Assembly (NCBI RefSeq): GCF_020524085.2
Contig: NZ_CP129016.1
Span: forward strand, 552,001 to 616,000
Source: Halobacillus litoralis
Lineage (GTDB): Bacteria; Bacillota; Bacilli; Bacillales; Halobacillaceae
Direction: 5' to 3'
DNA length: 64,000 bases
The notes under the pieces are model-generated. The model saw nothing but the letters and a program-made list of their open reading frames with translations, did not search any database and was not told where the DNA came from. Positions within the stretch are counted from its first letter, which is position 1. The number at the start of each line of letters is the position of its first letter. A program made the position numbers and the translations under genes. Below, piece after piece: positions 60,991-64,000 of this stretch.

Positions 60991-62139
60991 TTTATATTGA
61001 TTTTCTTCCTCCACGAACCGGTTATATCGCTTTTGAAACCAGTAATAGAGGTGGGATACAATTACCTTCAGAATCGCGTAGCCAGGAATAGCTAAAATGA
61101 TCCCGACAATTCCAAATAAATGACCAGCCGTCAACAAAACAAAGATGATGGTGACGGGATGAATGTGCAAACTTTTCCCCATGATTTGCGGAGATATGAA
61201 CTTCCCTTCCAGCAACTGTACAATCGTCCAAACGACGACCAGTTTCACAACCATAAAAGGGGAAGTCACAATCGATATAATCAACGCAGGTGTAATCGCT
61301 ATGACCGGCCCTAAATATGGAACCACACTTGTTACACTGGCAATCGCAGCAAGTAACAAAGCATACTCCAGTCCGATAATCAGAAAGCCGATGTACATCA
61401 TAATGCCGATGCAAAAGCTGACGATGATCTGTCCTTGAATGTAAGCCGACAGTTGATGATCAATACCTTTAAATACACTGGATACTTCTGGACGGACCTT
61501 CGGCGGGAACAGTCTTATGATAAATGACGGGAGACGATACCCATCTTTCAGCAAATAAAAGAGAATGAACGGCAACGTTACAAGCGCTACGACTACGTTC
61601 GTCACGGTTGAAATAATATTCGTAATCCCTTCTACGGTCTCAGAGGCATAAGAAGAAATATAATCAGGAATCTGATTCAATATTCCATCCACGTCTTCAA
61701 ATAGATTCGTATAGTAAACAGAAAAAATCGAATTCCTCAACCATTCATCGATTGTATTAATCAAATCTTGTAAGTAACGGGGAAGCTCTTCAGCCAGACT
61801 GATCAATTGCTTCTCAAGAAATGGAATGATGAGGACCACAAGCATTGTGATGATCCCAACCAGTGCCAGGAGAGTGATCAAAATTCCCCAGATCCTTTTA
61901 ATTCTCCATGATTCAAGCAAGTTGATGATTGGCCTCAATAAATAATAGACGACAATAGAAAGTATTAACGGCAAAGCTACCGTTTTAACAAAAATTAAAA
62001 AAGGATCGAAGATGAACCCTACACTTGAAAAGACAAGGATGTTCAATCCAATCAGCAGGAGTACTCCTAAAATGAATAAAAGTTTCCGACCTCCGAAAAA
62101 GCGGATGACCGGTGTGGAATCCCAGCGGTTCATAAGCAT
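60982..62139 (-). CDS. AI-2E family transporter
   Basis: 385 residues with about eight spans. ILSIVVYYLLRPIINLLESW is at the start of the core, and SFCIGIMMYIGFLIIGLEYALLLAAIASVTSVVPYLGPVI with the later QLLEGKFISPQIMGKSLHIHPVTIIFVLL is the family signature. The name comes from E. coli TqsA. Firmicutes members may be Na+/H+ antiporters or other exporters, so the substrate is not assigned. Confidence 0.9.
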   Translation of the reverse strand: MLMNRWDSTPVIRFFGGRKLLFILGVLLLIGLNILVFSSVGFIFDPFLIFVKTVALPLILSIVVYYLLRPIINLLESWRIKRIWGILITLLALVGIITMLVVLIIPFLEKQLISLAEELPRYLQDLINTIDEWLRNSIFSVYYTNLFEDVDGILNQIPDYISSYASETVEGITNIISTVTNVVVALVTLPFILFYLLKDGYRLPSFIIRLFPPKVRPEVSSVFKGIDHQLSAYIQGQIIVSFCIGIMMYIGFLIIGLEYALLLAAIASVTSVVPYLGPVIAITPALIISIVTSPFMVVKLVVVWTIVQLLEGKFISPQIMGKSLHIHPVTIIFVLLTAGHLFGIVGIILAIPGYAILKVIVSHLYYWFQKRYNRFVEEENQYKIQ

Positions 62140-62193
62140 TTCCCCTCAAAAGCATCGTTAATCACATTCTATCACATACATTAAAAACGAACC

Positions 62194-63105
62194 TTAACTT
62201 GCTTTCTTCCCTACAAATGAACGACTTACACGTTTTTTTCTCGTGGACAAATAAACACCTGCAAAAATTACAGCAAGACCAATGATCAACTGACTTGTGA
62301 CCGGTTCACCAAGAAGCAGGTGTCCCCAGAAAAGGGCGGTCATCGGGACAAGGTATGTAACCATACTTGCAAACTCGGCACCCCCTCGATCAATCATATA
62401 ATAGAAAAGTAAGTGAGCAATTCCAGAACCAACACAACCTAAACCGATCACGCTGATTGCAAAAGTAACATTCAAATCCGTCCCTATAGAGGTAAATAGA
62501 GTCGGTTGTGTCAAAAGAATACCCATAAGACCAACCATAGTTCCCACGAGAAGGGCGATACTGGTCAGAAGAATCACATCAAATCCCCGTAGGTGCTTTC
62601 GTGTAAAGTGTGAAACAAAGCCATAGCATGAGGTTGCAAGAAGCATGGTTCCTATACCGATAAAATCATTGGATCGTACACTTCCGAACTCAAATCCAGT
62701 CAATATAAGAATGCCTATAAAGCCTATAACAATTCCAGCCCACTGCCACTTATTTAAAAGAACTGAGAAAACTAGAAAACCAATCAAACCTGTCATAATA
62801 GGGGTGGTGGCATTGAGGACAGCTGCGGTATTACTGGTCACCACTGTCTGACTTAAGGCAATCAACCCCCATGGAAGCCCAGCATTGAACACACCGACGA
62901 TCACCAATACACCCCACGGGATCGATTGGGGAAGCTGATGTTTCTTCCACTTATAAAAAACAAACGGAAGAAGAACCACAACTCCAGCAAGACACCTGAA
63001 AAAGACAGTACCCCACACCCCGGCTGTCCCGATCAACGTTTCTATAAAAACAAAAGATAATCCCCATATTAAACTTAAGGAGAGTAAAGCACCGTACAGT
63101 TTCAT
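62194..63105 (-). CDS. EamA/DMT family transporter
   Basis: 303 residues with 10 spans: LSLSLIWGLSFVFIETLIGTAGVWGTVFFRCLAGV, GLPWGLIALSQTVVTSNTAAVLNATTPIMTGLIGF, and SMVTYLVPMTALFWGHLLLGEPVTSQLIIGLAVIFAGVYLS. It resembles the YdcZ/RhaT-like drug/metabolite exporters. Substrate unknown. It lies between the AI-2E-family gene and the 5S rRNA on the same strand. Confidence 0.88.
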   Translation of the reverse strand: MKLYGALLSLSLIWGLSFVFIETLIGTAGVWGTVFFRCLAGVVVLLPFVFYKWKKHQLPQSIPWGVLVIVGVFNAGLPWGLIALSQTVVTSNTAAVLNATTPIMTGLIGFLVFSVLLNKWQWAGIVIGFIGILILTGFEFGSVRSNDFIGIGTMLLATSCYGFVSHFTRKHLRGFDVILLTSIALLVGTMVGLMGILLTQPTLFTSIGTDLNVTFAISVIGLGCVGSGIAHLLFYYMIDRGGAEFASMVTYLVPMTALFWGHLLLGEPVTSQLIIGLAVIFAGVYLSTRKKRVSRSFVGKKAS

Positions 63106-63175
63106 CGTGTTGGACCCCTTCCGTTCCTATCAATATTTCTATACTTTACCAAACCCATACGAAACGCACAATACA

Positions 63176-63212
63176 AAAATAACCCTTCAGGAATATTCCT
63201 GAAGGGTTATGA
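63176..63212 (-). terminator. Terminator of the rRNA operon
   Basis: AACCCTTCAGGAAT pairs with ATTCCTGAAGGGTT, followed by ATTTTTG on the minus strand, just after 5S. Confidence 0.92.
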
Positions 63213-63218
63213 AGTGAT

Positions 63219-63333
63219 GTGGCGGCGTCCTACTCTCACGGGGGTAAACCCGACTACCATCGGCGCTGAAGAGCTTAACTGCTGTGTTCGGCATGGGAAC
63301 AGGTGTGACCTCTTCGCCTTCACCACCACATCA
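63219..63333 (-). rRNA. 5S ribosomal RNA
   Basis: On the minus strand the sequence carries TGTGGTGGTGAAGGCGAAGA, GGTCACACCTGTTCCCATGC, CGAACACAGCAGTTAAGCTC and GTGAGAGTAGGACGCCGCC, the standard bacterial 5S. The ends pair (TGTGGTGG with CCGCCACA). Confidence 0.97.
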
Positions 63334-63423
63334 ATATAAAGTTTGAGGTGAACCCTCAAAACTGGATAAGGAAACATCTTGTTTGAAAAGCAATTGTCAT
63401 TCACGAATGATTGAAATCAGATA

Positions 63424-64000
<577 letters not shown>

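Overview
The window looks like chromosomal DNA from a low-to-mid GC Bacillaceae, most like a moderately halophilic or marine genus such as Halobacillus or its relatives. This is inferred from the protein families, strong AGGAGG-type ribosome binding sites, sigma-A, sigma-B, CcpA, TnrA and LexA type sites, riboswitch classes and the rRNA sequence; no database search was possible. Most genes are housekeeping or accessory metabolism. No prophage, conjugative element, transposase or CRISPR array was seen.

Layout. 1-6.2 kb: partial lipid kinase, two GNATs, cstA with a cre site, and a LytT/LytS system whose kinase is frameshifted. 6.2-11.3 kb: mtnU and mtnE flank nitric oxide synthase and a CoA-disulfide-reductase-like gene. 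11.3-18.3 kb: a broken aldehyde dehydrogenase, a DUF2254 protein, a CDF metal exporter with an ArsR-like operator, a sigma-B stress protein, a lipase-like hydrolase and a methyltransferase. 18.4-24.2 kb: a cobalamin riboswitch ahead of class I ribonucleotide reductase, then glnK (amber stop in the T-loop) and amtB under two TnrA/GlnR boxes. 24.2-24.5 kb: a tiny holin-like toxin under a LexA box with a convergent antisense RNA. 24.6-33.4 kb: YndJ, ECF sigma/anti-sigma, a frameshifted uracil-DNA glycosylase, a cation exchanger, a carotenoid desaturase with a methyltransferase, and a frameshifted GltP. 33.9-37.8 kb: methionine genes, including a MetY/CoA-binding fusion under a SAM riboswitch, and a Nudix hydrolase. 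38-46.6 kb: a PAS-GAF-GGDEF-EAL protein, an unknown exported protein, Sco, DUF1002, DoxX and DJ-1 proteins. 46.6-50.9 kb: an acyl-CoA dehydrogenase, an XRE/membrane pair with a 32-bp palindromic operator, a DDAH-like enzyme and an acyl-CoA thioesterase with its own cobalamin riboswitch. 50.7-60.9 kb: guanine riboswitch, xpt-pbuX, the blue-light receptor YtvA, regulators and transporters, and a sulfur group (LysR, YeiH, EamA, cysteine dioxygenase). 61-64 kb: an AI-2E-family transporter, an EamA transporter, then 5S and the 3' part of 23S rRNA on the minus strand.

Three themes stand out. First, two cobalamin riboswitches control genes that do not make or import B12: a B12-independent ribonucleotide reductase and an acyl-CoA thioesterase. 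The second has an apparent start-codon-sequestering helix. Second, the holin-like toxin has the full layout of an SOS-induced type I toxin-antitoxin module. Third, a family of about 90-230 bp GC-rich palindromic repeats occurs at least six times, including deletion derivatives and a chimera of two subtypes.

Five genes are interrupted (lytS, aldehyde dehydrogenase, glnK, uracil-DNA glycosylase, gltP). Three are single-base indels in runs of G, so sequencing error has to be excluded before calling them pseudogenes.
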